Shown here in pieces: positions 38,299 through 46,837 of a DNA stretch of 64,000 nucleotides. Position 1 is the first letter of the stretch, and every line of letters begins with the position of its first letter. Origin of the DNA: Microbacteriaceae bacterium VKM Ac-2855. Lineage in GTDB: Bacteria; Actinomycetota; Actinomycetes; Actinomycetales; Microbacteriaceae. The notes beneath the pieces were generated by a model. It saw only the letters and a program-made list of their open reading frames with translations, was not told where the DNA came from and made no database searches. The stretch covers positions 372,001-436,000 of the forward strand of contig JABMLG010000002.1 in assembly GCA_013204985.1 (NCBI GenBank), read 5' to 3'. The position numbers were made by a program, and so were the translations under genes.

Positions 38299-39252
38299 TC
38301 AGATCTCCTGAGCGAAGTTGCCCTCGAGGCGGCGGAAGATCCGGTGGGCGATCCACACCAGCACCAGGCCGATCAGCAGGGTCACGAGGATGAGGAAGGG
38401 CATGTCGGCGGGCCACGGCTGCGGCCCGACTTCTCTGCCCTCGATGATGTTCGTGCGCGAGCCGTCGGCCCAGATCGCCCGCTGGAACGCCATGACCGCG
38501 AGGGTGAGCGGATTCGCGAGGTAGATGCCCTGCACCCACTCGAGTCCGCGGGCCGTGGTCTCGGCGGCGACGAACGACCAGGCGTAGACGATCGGCGAGA
38601 CCCAGAAGAAGATCAGCAGGCCGACCTCGACGAGGAACTGGATGTCGCGGAGGTACACGTTCATCGCCGACAGTGCGAGGGCGAAGGCGAGGCCGTAGAC
38701 GAGCACGATCGCCAACGCCCCGGGGATGTACAGCAGGTTCCAGTTGACGTCGATGCCGCCGAGCAGGATCGCGCCGACGATGAGGACGAGGAACTGCACG
38801 GCGAAGTTGAACAGGGCGGAGCCGATCGCCGCGATCGGGAAGATCTCGCGCGGGAGATAGACCTTCTTGATCAAGCCGCCGTTGCCGATGATCGAGGTCG
38901 TTCCGGCCGAGACGATCTCGCTGAACAGTCCCCAGAGCGTGAGCCCGGAGAAGACGAAGATCGCGAACTCGGGGACCCCGCGCGCGGCACCGAGCACCTG
39001 GCCGATGGCCAGGTAGTAGATCATCAGCATGATCAACGGCCGGATGAGGGTCCAGAGGAATCCGAGGCTGGAGTCTTTGTAGCGCTGCTTGAGCTCGCGG
39101 CCCACGAGCAGCCGCAGCAGTTCGCGGTGCTGGAAGATCTCGACGAGCGACGAGACGAATCCCCGTCGCGGGCCGGTGCCCACGGTCGAGCCACTGTTGT
39201 GGAACGGCTCCGCCGCGACGATGCGCGCGCGCTCGGCTGCGTTGGTACTCAT
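38299..39252 (-). CDS. wzm: ABC polysaccharide exporter permease (Wzm)
   Basis: A 317-residue ABC-2 type permease with six membrane helices. The amphipathic entry ELLRLLVGRELKQRYKDSSL is followed by GFLWTLIRPLIMLMIYYLAI, the typical Wzm/TagG opening. Later segments include LIKKVYLPREIFPIAAIGSA and SAMNVYLRDIQFLVEVGLLI, both family hallmarks. ATG 39252 has GGGAG four bases before. Forms the exporter with Wzt. In Gram-positive bacteria this pair exports teichoic-acid-like or rhamnan polymers while they are still attached to undecaprenyl diphosphate. Confidence 0.93.
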   Translation of the reverse strand: MSTNAAERARIVAAEPFHNSGSTVGTGPRRGFVSSLVEIFQHRELLRLLVGRELKQRYKDSSLGFLWTLIRPLIMLMIYYLAIGQVLGAARGVPEFAIFVFSGLTLWGLFSEIVSAGTTSIIGNGGLIKKVYLPREIFPIAAIGSALFNFAVQFLVLIVGAILLGGIDVNWNLLYIPGALAIVLVYGLAFALALSAMNVYLRDIQFLVEVGLLIFFWVSPIVYAWSFVAAETTARGLEWVQGIYLANPLTLAVMAFQRAIWADGSRTNIIEGREVGPQPWPADMPFLILVTLLIGLVLVWIAHRIFRRLEGNFAQEI

Positions 39253-39297
39253 TGAACTCCCGTGATGGCGGACGCGCCGGCGACCCGGGCACATTGC

Positions 39298-39303
39298 ATT
39301 GTA
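39298..39303 (-). promoter_or_regulatory. Candidate -10 element of wzm-wzt promoter
   Basis: TACAAT on the minus strand, placed so that transcription would begin about 38 bases before the wzm ATG. No good -35 hexamer is present at 16-18 bases. The 118-base gap between wzm and the gmd-like gene is long enough for a separate promoter. Weak evidence. Confidence 0.3.
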
Positions 39304-39370
39304 GGCGGTGCCTCCTGAGCGGGGCCGAGAGCGCGCTCCGTCGTTCCGGGCGCGCCGCTCCGACCGTCCG

Positions 39371-40321
39371 TCAGTGACCCAGCCGTGCGAGGTCGGACAG
39401 CACCATTCGCTCGACGATCTGCTCGAAGCCCACCGTGGGGTGCCAGCCGAGGGCGGCCGCGGCGTGACTGTAGTCACCGCGCATCTCCGGGGCATCCACC
39501 GGGCGCGCGAAACGCGGGTCGATCGTGACGAGGTGCTCCCAATCGCTGATGCCCGCGGCGGCGAAGGCGGCCGCGACGAAATCACGGACCGAGTGCGACA
39601 CGCCGGTGGCGATGACGTAGTCGTCGGCATCCGGAGCGGCCGCGGCGCGGAACAGCGCGTCGACGTAGTCGGGTGCCCAGCCCCAGTCCCGTTTGGCATC
39701 GAGATTGCCGAGGGAGAGCTCGGTCGCGGTTCCGGCGGCGATCGCCGCGACGCCCGCGGTGATCTTGCGGGTGACGAAGGCTTCGGGTCGGCGAGGGGAC
39801 TCGTGGTTGTAGAGGATCGCGGTCGAGGCGTGCAGCCCGCGGCCTCGATAGACGCCGACGAGGTGGTGCGCGAACGCCTTGGCCGCTCCGTAGGGCGAGA
39901 CCGGAGCGATCGGCGTCGATTCCGTCTGCGGGAGCTGCGTCGCGGCTCCGAAGATCTCCGACGACGAGGCCTGCACGAAGCGCACATGTTTACCGGCGGT
40001 GTCCTGCAGCTGCTGAGCGGCCTCGAGCAGCGCGGCGACGGCGACACCCGTGACCTGCGCGGTCATCACCGGCTGCTTCCAGCTCAGCGCGACCGAGGAG
40101 ATCCCGGCGAGATGGAAGATCGTGTCCGGAGCGGACTCGGCGACGATGTCACCGAGCCGCTCCGGATCCGCCAGGTCTCCCTGGTGAGGGAGTACGCCGC
40201 TGGGGAGCGGCGTGTCGCTGTCGCGGACGAGGGCGTGGATCTGCCAATCTTCTGCGAGCAGACGCTCGAGGAGGTAGGAGCCGTCCTGTCCGCTCGCGCC
40301 CGTGACAAGAGCGACCGGCAT
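39371..40321 (-). CDS. Gmd-like short-chain dehydrogenase (GDP-6-deoxyhexose pathway)
   Basis: A 316-residue extended SDR: VTGASGQDGSYLLERLLAE, QASSSEIFGAATQLPQTE, the catalytic SPYGAAKAF and YNHESPRRPEAFVTRKI, then LGNLDAKRDWGWAPDYV. These are hallmarks of GDP-mannose 4,6-dehydratase, yet a second, fuller Gmd lies directly upstream (one base between them). Two roles are possible: a second dehydratase, or the reductase that turns the keto intermediate into GDP-D-rhamnose or another 6-deoxyhexose. No classical Rmd or fucose synthase is seen nearby, so the latter would complete the pathway. The TRAM of motifs argues for a recent common origin with gmd. Confidence 0.78.
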   Translation of the reverse strand: MPVALVTGASGQDGSYLLERLLAEDWQIHALVRDSDTPLPSGVLPHQGDLADPERLGDIVAESAPDTIFHLAGISSVALSWKQPVMTAQVTGVAVAALLEAAQQLQDTAGKHVRFVQASSSEIFGAATQLPQTESTPIAPVSPYGAAKAFAHHLVGVYRGRGLHASTAILYNHESPRRPEAFVTRKITAGVAAIAAGTATELSLGNLDAKRDWGWAPDYVDALFRAAAAPDADDYVIATGVSHSVRDFVAAAFAAAGISDWEHLVTIDPRFARPVDAPEMRGDYSHAAAALGWHPTVGFEQIVERMVLSDLARLGH

Positions 40322-40322
40322 G

Positions 40323-41312
40323 CTACTTGATCAGCGCCGACTGCTCGGCGAGGTCGTTCTCGACCATCATCGAGACGAGCTCGGGGAAGGAGACCTTGGG
40401 CTCCCAGCCGAGGACATTCTTCGCCTTGCTCGGGTCGCCGATGAGCAGGTCGACCTCGGCGGGACGCATGAACGCGGGGTTCTGCTTCACGTACGGGGTC
40501 CAGTCCTCGATGCCGACGTGATTGAAGGCGATGTCGAGGTACTCGCGGATCTCGTGGGTCTCACCCGTGGCGACGACGTAGTCGTCACCCGTGGGCTGCT
40601 GCAGCATGCGCCACATCGCGTCGACGTAATCACCGGCGAAGCCCCAGTCGCGCTTGGCGTCGAGGTTGCCGAGCTCGATGTGCTCCTGCAGGCCCAGCTT
40701 GATGCGGGCGACCGCGAGGCTGATCTTGCGGGTGACGAACTCGGGGCCACGGCGCGGGGACTCGTGGTTGAAGAGGATGCCGGAGGAGGCGTGGATGTCG
40801 TACGACTCGCGGTAGTTGATGGTCATGTAGTGACCGAACACCTTGGCGACGCCGTAGGGCGAGCGCGGCCAGAGCAGCGTCTCCTCGCTCTGCGGAACCT
40901 GCTGCACCTTGCCGTACATCTCCGAGGAGGAGGCCTGGTAGAACTTGACCTTCGAGATGTCGTTGCCGGCGTAGAGGCGGGTCGCCTCGAGGATGTTCAG
41001 CACACCCTTGCCGGTGACGTCGGTCGTGAGCGAAGCGTTCTCCCACGAGTAGGCGACGAACGAGATCGCGCCGAGGTTGTAGACCTCATCGGGCTGCGAG
41101 GCCGCGAGAACCCGCACCAGGCTGGACACGTCGGTCAGGTCGCCGGTGAGGAGCTTCACCTCGGGCACGGTCCGGCGAACCAGGTCGTACTTGGGGTTGT
41201 TCTGTCCTCGGATGAGGCCGAAGACTTCGTAGCCCTTGGAGAGGAGGAGTTCGGCGAGGTAGAGACCGTCTTGGCCGGTGATGCCGGTGATCAAAGCGCG
41301 GGGCACGTGCAC
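40323..41312 (-). CDS. gmd: GDP-mannose 4,6-dehydratase
   Basis: Gmd converts GDP-mannose to GDP-4-keto-6-deoxymannose, the branch point to GDP-rhamnose, GDP-fucose and 6-deoxytalose. The 329-residue protein has ALITGITGQDGLYLAELLLS at the N-terminus, FYQASSSEMYGKVQQVPQ, the catalytic SPYGVAKVFGHY, FNHESPRRGPEFVTRKI and LGNLDAKRDWGFAGDYVDAM. It starts at GTG 41312, or GTG 41306. First gene of the minus-strand export operon. GDP-mannose precursors can come from ManA (48250) and the mutase at the left edge. Confidence 0.93.
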   Translation of the reverse strand: MHVPRALITGITGQDGLYLAELLLSKGYEVFGLIRGQNNPKYDLVRRTVPEVKLLTGDLTDVSSLVRVLAASQPDEVYNLGAISFVAYSWENASLTTDVTGKGVLNILEATRLYAGNDISKVKFYQASSSEMYGKVQQVPQSEETLLWPRSPYGVAKVFGHYMTINYRESYDIHASSGILFNHESPRRGPEFVTRKISLAVARIKLGLQEHIELGNLDAKRDWGFAGDYVDAMWRMLQQPTGDDYVVATGETHEIREYLDIAFNHVGIEDWTPYVKQNPAFMRPAEVDLLIGDPSKAKNVLGWEPKVSFPELVSMMVENDLAEQSALIK

Positions 41313-41347
41313 GTCCGTTTCGTTGTGGGGGTGTTACAGCGGGCTAC

Positions 41348-41353
41348 ATCATA
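41348..41353 (-). promoter_or_regulatory. Candidate -10 element upstream of gmd
   Basis: TATGAT on the minus strand, about 36-41 bases before the gmd start, in the divergent 140-base gap. The -35 region is not recognisable. On the plus strand TATTCT (41419-41424) is a similar candidate for the divergent glycosyltransferase, followed by a GACCCG/CGGGTC dyad (41425-41450). Confidence 0.3.
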
Positions 41354-41452
41354 CCCATTCGCTCGCTTTCAGCCCGGTGAGGCGCGCAGGGCGAGCCGGT
41401 CCGCCGGGTCCGGGCGGCTATTCTGACCCGGTCCGCGAACAGAACGGGTCTT

Positions 41453-42553
41453 ATGACAGCCACCACCTCCGTCACCCTCGCCGTGCTCACCGTCGATCCC
41501 GGCGGTATGGGCGGCGGCGAGACCTACGCGCGAGCATTGACACGTCTGCTCGCGGGCGATGACGAGGTCACCGTGCGCGTTCTGGTGCCCGAAACGGCCC
41601 GCGGATTCAGCGAGGGGGTGCCCGAGCTGGTCGCCCGCGGCGTCACCAGCGGTGCCGGCCACAAGCGTCGCGCGATCGGCATGCTGAAGGCGCTGCTGCA
41701 CACGCGCCGACTGCGTCGGATGCTGCGGCCCGATGAGATCCTCTACTTCCCCTTCACCGTCCCGCTCCCGTATCCCTCTCGTCGGCAGGGTTTCGTGCAG
41801 ATGGTCTTCGACCTGCAGCATCTCGACCTGCCCGAGCTCTTCCCCCGGGTGGAGAAGATCTTCCGACGGTTCGCCTACGAGGCGACGGCGCGGCGGGCGG
41901 ATGCGATCATCACCATCAGCCACTTCACGAAGCAGCGCATCGTCGAGCATCTCGGCATCCCGGCCGAGCGCGTCCACGTCTCGCACCTCGGGGTCGACAC
42001 CTCCCGCTTCACGCCGAACCTCGGGCCCCGTGAGGACTACGTGCTCTATCCCGCACGGGCGTGGCCGCACAAGAACCACGCGCGCCTGTTCGAGGCGATG
42101 GAGGTCGTGCGTCGCACCCGGCCCGGCCTCCGGCTCGTGTTGACGGGCGGCAATCTCGACGCGCTCGGCGCGCTGCCCGACTTCGTCGACTGGCGCGGTC
42201 TCGTCGAGCCGGATGAACTCGCACGCCTGTACCGCGGGGCGGCGGCGCTGGCGTTCCCGAGTCTCTACGAGGGTTTCGGCCTGCCGCCCATCGAGGCGAT
42301 GGCTTCCGGCTGCCCGGTCGCGGCGGCCGACGCGGGATCGCTGCCCGAGATCTGCGGCGACGCGGCCGTGTATTTCGACCCGATGCAGCCGGCGGCGATC
42401 GCGGCGGGCATCCTCGAGGCCATCGACCGGACCCCCGAGCTCGGACCCGCCGGCGTCGCGCGCGCCGCGACGTTCACGTGGGACCGCACCCGCGAGGAGC
42501 ACCTCGCGGTGTTCCGCGCCGTCGCCGCGGCGAAACGCCCGCGGCGCCGCTGA
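41453..42553 (+). CDS. GT4-family glycosyltransferase
   Basis: A 366-residue GT-B enzyme, divergent from gmd. TVDPGGMGGGETYARALTRL is the N-terminal glycine-rich acceptor loop; LYPARAWPHKNHARLFEAM opens the donor domain; YEGFGLPPIEAMASGCPVAA is the EX7E region. The HKNHARLFEA segment is frequent in mannosyltransferases of polysaccharide loci, and GDP-mannose metabolism lies next door, but donor specificity cannot be proven. Downstream (42554-42680) I see no gene. Confidence 0.88.
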   Translation: MTATTSVTLAVLTVDPGGMGGGETYARALTRLLAGDDEVTVRVLVPETARGFSEGVPELVARGVTSGAGHKRRAIGMLKALLHTRRLRRMLRPDEILYFPFTVPLPYPSRRQGFVQMVFDLQHLDLPELFPRVEKIFRRFAYEATARRADAIITISHFTKQRIVEHLGIPAERVHVSHLGVDTSRFTPNLGPREDYVLYPARAWPHKNHARLFEAMEVVRRTRPGLRLVLTGGNLDALGALPDFVDWRGLVEPDELARLYRGAAALAFPSLYEGFGLPPIEAMASGCPVAAADAGSLPEICGDAAVYFDPMQPAAIAAGILEAIDRTPELGPAGVARAATFTWDRTREEHLAVFRAVAAAKRPRRR

Positions 42554-42680
42554 CCGCGGGTCGCCAGGGGCGGGCGGGGCGACGTTCTCTCGACGATGCT
42601 GCGCGCGTTTCGCGGGGTGGACGACCCCTCGCGCCTGGGGTGGGCCCGAACTCGGAGGGGGCTGTCAGTGCGTTTCGGGG

Positions 42681-43964
42681 TCAGGGAGCCGCGCGGAGCA
42701 TCCGGCGCCAGCTCAGGCCCTGAGCGGCGCGGAGGGTGCAGATCACGAGCAGGAGCCAGCCGAAGTCGACGAGGATCGCGCTCTCGGCGAAGCTGGTCAC
42801 CACCAGCACGGCCAGGATGAGCACGGGCCACACGTGCACCACGGCCTTGCGTGCGGAGGCGATCAGCCATGAACGCACCAGAGCCAGCCCGACGAGGATC
42901 ACGAAGATCACCGCGCCGACGAGGCCGAGCTGCAGCACCACGTCGAAGAGCGCGTTCAATGCGGATGCGTGGGGTCGCCCCGACAGGTAGTCGATCGCGT
43001 TGAACGGGTACAGCTCACGCCGCCAGAGACCGATCCAGCCGCGGCCGAGGATGGGGCTGTCGGGCGTCATCTGCCACAGCCTCTGCCACAGCACGATGCG
43101 GTACTCGAACTCGCTACCGGCGTTGAACTGCTCGATGATGCGGCCACGCAGGAGCCACGCGGCGGATCCGGTGAGCGCGAAGACGACGACGGTCACGATC
43201 TGCCGGGTGCGCTGCTGCTCCGCCGTCGCGCGTCGCACCCAGCGCAGCGCTGCGGCGGCGACCAGCACCACGACCAGCACACCGAGACTCACCGCCGAGC
43301 GGGTGAACAGAAGCGTCGTCGCGGCCACGACCAGGGAGGCCACTGCGAGGCCACGCGGCACGGATTTCGTCAGCAGCTCCACGACGAAGGTCGCCAGCGC
43401 GATGAGGCAGACCAGGCCGAGCTGGTTGCGGGTGCCCTCGATGCCCTGGATCGGGCCGCCGAGAGCGAGTGAGCCGTCGATCTGCAGGAACCGGATCGGC
43501 TGATCGATCAGGATCCCCGCGACGATCTCGACCGCGATCGAGAGCCCCAGCACCAGGCGGAGGACATCGCCGAAAGCGCGCACGATCTGGATGATGTCGC
43601 GCGTGAGCGCGACGGTGACGCCGAGGAAGGCGATCGCGAATTGATAGGCCACGCCGGCGACCGTCGCCCACTGGTAGCCGCTCCAGACCACGCTCAGAGC
43701 GCTCCAGCCGAGGAACACCAGCAGGCTCACCGGCAGGATGCCGTGCCAGTCCAGCGTGGCGCGGCGCAGCAGCAGGGCGATCGCGCCGAGCGCCACCAGG
43801 CCGGTCACCGCCGCGATGTAGCCGGGCCAGCCGATCAGCCCGCGGATCGCGGGCGCGCAGAGCACGACTCCGATGATGACCTGCGCGAGGACCGCGGCGA
43901 ATCGCGGCGAGGAGACGGTCGCGGTGAACGCATCCGCCCCCGCCCCCGAGCGCAGTGGGCTCAT
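42681..43964 (-). CDS. O-antigen ligase/polymerase-fold membrane protein, tandem copy 1
   Basis: A 427-residue protein with about eleven membrane helices. Starting at ATG 43964, it overlaps the upstream paralogue's stop (ATGA). The Wzy_C signature region shows GGPIQGIEGTRNQLGLV, and a large outer loop holds PILGRGWIGLWRRELYPFNA, then HASALNALFDVVLQLGLVGA with the conserved histidine. WaaL/Wzy-fold proteins use polyprenyl-diphosphate glycans to polymerise repeat units or ligate them to an acceptor. It is the most divergent of the three tandem copies (ASALN in place of AHDAWLD). Confidence 0.85.
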   Translation of the reverse strand: MSPLRSGAGADAFTATVSSPRFAAVLAQVIIGVVLCAPAIRGLIGWPGYIAAVTGLVALGAIALLLRRATLDWHGILPVSLLVFLGWSALSVVWSGYQWATVAGVAYQFAIAFLGVTVALTRDIIQIVRAFGDVLRLVLGLSIAVEIVAGILIDQPIRFLQIDGSLALGGPIQGIEGTRNQLGLVCLIALATFVVELLTKSVPRGLAVASLVVAATTLLFTRSAVSLGVLVVVLVAAAALRWVRRATAEQQRTRQIVTVVVFALTGSAAWLLRGRIIEQFNAGSEFEYRIVLWQRLWQMTPDSPILGRGWIGLWRRELYPFNAIDYLSGRPHASALNALFDVVLQLGLVGAVIFVILVGLALVRSWLIASARKAVVHVWPVLILAVLVVTSFAESAILVDFGWLLLVICTLRAAQGLSWRRMLRAAP

Positions 43965-45310
43965 CGGACGGTGGTCGGTGCCGGCTCCGGGCGCGCGGAG
44001 TCGAGCGTGCGCACCGCGTGGACCGGCTGCTCGCCGCGTTTGGTCAGGATCGCGAACGCGACCAGCAGCATCCAGCCGCCTTCGATCAGGATGCGGCTCT
44101 CCGCGATCGACTGCGCCAGCAATGCGGCCAGTACGAGCAGGGGAGCGAGGTCGACGGCGCGGTACGGCAGTACCCCGGTCGCGGTGCGACGCGGGCGATC
44201 GACGGCACGGAACCAGGCGCGCCACAGGGTCGAGACGGCCAGGGCGACGAAGAGCACCAGGCCGATGAGACCGAGCTGGAACCACACATCCAGCCACGCG
44301 TCGTGAGCCTGCAGGTACAGCACACCCTTGCGCTCGGCGAGAGTGTCGAACGGAGCCGCCCAGGGGGCCCAGTAGCTGACCCAACCCCAGCCGAAGACCG
44401 GACGCTGCGCCGCCAGCTCCCAGACCGCGCGCCAGATGTCGAGGCGCCCCGTGGCATCCTCACTCTTGCCCAGCAACGCGAGCAGCGGGCCGCGGGCGAC
44501 GAGAAGGGACACGACCGCAGCAGCGGCCAGGATGAAGGCGGTCGCATAGACGGGGCGACGCCCGCTCTCACCCACGCGGCGCGCCCAGAGAGCGAAGCCG
44601 GCAGCGGCTGCGACGGCGACCAGGCAGAGCAGCACGGTGCTCGACCGGGTGAGCAGCAGCGTCGCGGTGAACAGCACGACCCAGAGCACGGCGATCCGGC
44701 GACGCAGCAGCCCCGCGGACCACTCGATCAGCACGATCGTGAGCCCCAGCAGCGCCACGAAGCCGAGCAGGTTGCGGTTGCCGACGATTCCCTGGATCGG
44801 GCCGCCGTGGAACAGATCGGCCAGTGTCCAGTAGAAGGCGTCCGGAGTCTTTCCGCTGGGTGTTCCGATCCACGGTGGCAGGATGGGCGCCCGCACGAAC
44901 ACCGCCACCACCAGCTCGAAGAGAAGAGAGAGTCCGACCGTGATCCGCAGCGACCGCCCGATGGCCGAGACGAGCTGATCACGGGTGAGGCAGTAGGCGA
45001 GCATCGCGCCTCCCGCCGAGGTGGCCAGCTGGGCGGCGATGCCCAGGGCACTCGCTCCCGGGTAGTACGACCACACCACCGAGATCGTGGCGAAGGCGAG
45101 AAAGAGCAGGAGCGCCTTCGGCGTGGTGTTCCACCGCAGTCGGGGGCGGCTTCGCGCGATCGCGATCACGGCCAGCACCAGCACGATCGCGATGACGGCG
45201 GCGTAACCCCACCAGCCGACCAGGTTGCGCAGCGCCTGTCCGGCGAAAGCCAGCGTGAGGACGACGACACCGAGCCCCGTGGTGACGGGCGGAGCGACGC
45301 GCTGGTTCAT
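43961..45310 (-). CDS. O-antigen ligase/polymerase-fold membrane protein, tandem copy 2
   Basis: A 449-residue paralogue. GGPIQGIVGNRNLLGFVALL, RPVFGWGWVSYWAPW and YLQAHDAWLDVWFQLGLIGL are the conserved pieces; the arginine and histidine in them match residues thought to bind the lipid-diphosphate sugar in WaaL. It starts at ATG 45310, ten bases after the stop of copy 3. About eleven helices with one long outer loop before the histidine segment. Confidence 0.86.
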   Translation of the reverse strand: MNQRVAPPVTTGLGVVVLTLAFAGQALRNLVGWWGYAAVIAIVLVLAVIAIARSRPRLRWNTTPKALLLFLAFATISVVWSYYPGASALGIAAQLATSAGGAMLAYCLTRDQLVSAIGRSLRITVGLSLLFELVVAVFVRAPILPPWIGTPSGKTPDAFYWTLADLFHGGPIQGIVGNRNLLGFVALLGLTIVLIEWSAGLLRRRIAVLWVVLFTATLLLTRSSTVLLCLVAVAAAAGFALWARRVGESGRRPVYATAFILAAAAVVSLLVARGPLLALLGKSEDATGRLDIWRAVWELAAQRPVFGWGWVSYWAPWAAPFDTLAERKGVLYLQAHDAWLDVWFQLGLIGLVLFVALAVSTLWRAWFRAVDRPRRTATGVLPYRAVDLAPLLVLAALLAQSIAESRILIEGGWMLLVAFAILTKRGEQPVHAVRTLDSARPEPAPTTVR

Positions 45311-45320
45311 GCGGTCAAGA

Positions 45321-46715
45321 CTATAGAGTGGCGCGTTCGACGGGTCGAGGCGTTCGCCGCGGCAGCCGCAGCGCGAGCCGGGTGCTGCCGGCGGGCGGTG
45401 CGTCGCGCTTCACCAGGATGCACAGCACCACCAGGAGCAGCCAGTTGCCCTCGATCAGCAGCCGCGACTCGGTGAGGCTCTGGATGAGCAGCGCGCCGAG
45501 GAGCAGCACCGGCGCCAACGTCTGCGCCCGGTAGATCGCCGGACGTCCGAGCGCATCGACCGGAGCGACAGCGATCCGCCAAGCCCGCGACAGAGCCTGC
45601 ACGGCGACGATCACGGCGACGATCGCCCCGACGATCCCGAGCTGCAGCACGATGTCGAGCAACGCGTTGTGGGCCTGGAAGTACGGCGTGTTGTCGATCA
45701 CGACGAGACCTTTGAAAGGCTCGACCCACGGCACCCAATAGCTCACCCAGCCCCAGCCGACCAGCGGATGCTCGGCAGCGAGATGCAGCACCTTCGACCA
45801 GATCTCGGCACGGCCCGACATGTCGTCGTCGCGACCCACCAGTGAGAAGATCGTCGCCGAGTGGATCACGCCGTACGCCAGCAGCGACAGCAGCAGGATC
45901 GCGCCGCCCGGGTAGAGCAGCCGGCGCAACGCCGTCGGCAGATGGCGCACGGCGAGCAGCACCGCGACCGCCGCGGCGAGCGCGGCCACGGCGAGCACCA
46001 CGGTCGCCGAGCGGGTCAGGGCGATACAGAGCAGGAACACGCCGGCCTGCGCCAGGGTCGCCGCACGCCCCCGGCCATGGTCGGCGAAGCGGAGTCCGGC
46101 GAGGATCAGACCGAGCAGTGCGGCGAAGGCGAGCAGGTTGCGGTTGCCGACGATGCCCTGGATCGGTCCGCCGACCAGGAGTTGATCGGCGGACCAGTAG
46201 TACGAGGCGGGCTGACCGTCGAGCCGCATCGTGAGCGGCAGCAGCGGATGCCCGATCACGAGGCTGACCACGAGTTCGAACACGAGCGAGAGCCCGCAGA
46301 TCCAGCACAGCGCCCGAAAGAGCGCTTCGAGCAGGTTTCCGCGGCTGAGCACGGTGGCGAGCAGGATGCCGGTCACGGCGGTCAGCAATTGGATGACGAT
46401 GCCGAGCAGACTGGCGCTGCGGTAGTGCGACCATGCGATGGACGCGGCGGCGAAGGCGACGAAGAGCAGCAGGGGCACCGGCACCGACGCCACTAGGGCG
46501 CGCGCGGGCCGGATTCGTCGCAGCCGCACCAGCGTCAGGGCGAACACCGCGACGACGACGACCGCGAATCCGGCCCAGTCGACCACGTTGCGCACGGCCT
46601 GGCCGGCGAACGCGACGAAGAACACCAGCGTTGCGAGGTTCAGCGGAGCGATCGCATCGATCCATCGAACGGATCTCGCCAGGGTTCCCCGCGCCGCGGG
46701 ATGCAGCAACGCCAT
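45321..46715 (-). CDS. O-antigen ligase/polymerase-fold membrane protein, tandem copy 3
   Basis: A 464-residue paralogue and first gene of the three-gene minus-strand operon. GGPIQGIVGNRNLLAFAALL, HPLVGWGWVSYWVPWVEPF and YFQAHNALLDIVLQLGIVGA are the signature stretches. It is closest to copy 2; both keep VGNRNLL and GWGWVSYW intact. All three end in similar tails with a last helix (LLIEGNWLLLVVLCILVK). One copy may be a polymerase and the others ligases for different acceptors; this cannot be resolved from sequence. Confidence 0.86.
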   Translation of the reverse strand: MALLHPAARGTLARSVRWIDAIAPLNLATLVFFVAFAGQAVRNVVDWAGFAVVVVAVFALTLVRLRRIRPARALVASVPVPLLLFVAFAAASIAWSHYRSASLLGIVIQLLTAVTGILLATVLSRGNLLEALFRALCWICGLSLVFELVVSLVIGHPLLPLTMRLDGQPASYYWSADQLLVGGPIQGIVGNRNLLAFAALLGLILAGLRFADHGRGRAATLAQAGVFLLCIALTRSATVVLAVAALAAAVAVLLAVRHLPTALRRLLYPGGAILLLSLLAYGVIHSATIFSLVGRDDDMSGRAEIWSKVLHLAAEHPLVGWGWVSYWVPWVEPFKGLVVIDNTPYFQAHNALLDIVLQLGIVGAIVAVIVAVQALSRAWRIAVAPVDALGRPAIYRAQTLAPVLLLGALLIQSLTESRLLIEGNWLLLVVLCILVKRDAPPAGSTRLALRLPRRTPRPVERATL

Positions 46716-46772
46716 GCGGTCAGGGTATCCGCAGTCCGCTCCGATGAACCCCGAATGCGGGGTCGGCGGGGC

Positions 46773-46826
46773 GGATGCTCAGCAATCCGTCCCGAATGCT
46801 CAGCAATCCGTCCCGGATGCTCAGGT
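46773..46826 (+). repeat. 21-base direct repeat, two full copies and a partial third
   Basis: GATGCTCAGCAATCCGTCCC and its variant beginning GAATGC stand at 46774 and 46795, followed by a partial GGATGCTCAG at 46815. The period is exactly 21. It lies in the 122-base gap between the acyl-CoA dehydrogenase gene and the ligase operon, both on the minus strand, so it would be in the ligase promoter region. Confidence 0.8.
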
Positions 46827-46837
46827 GTCGGGATCTC

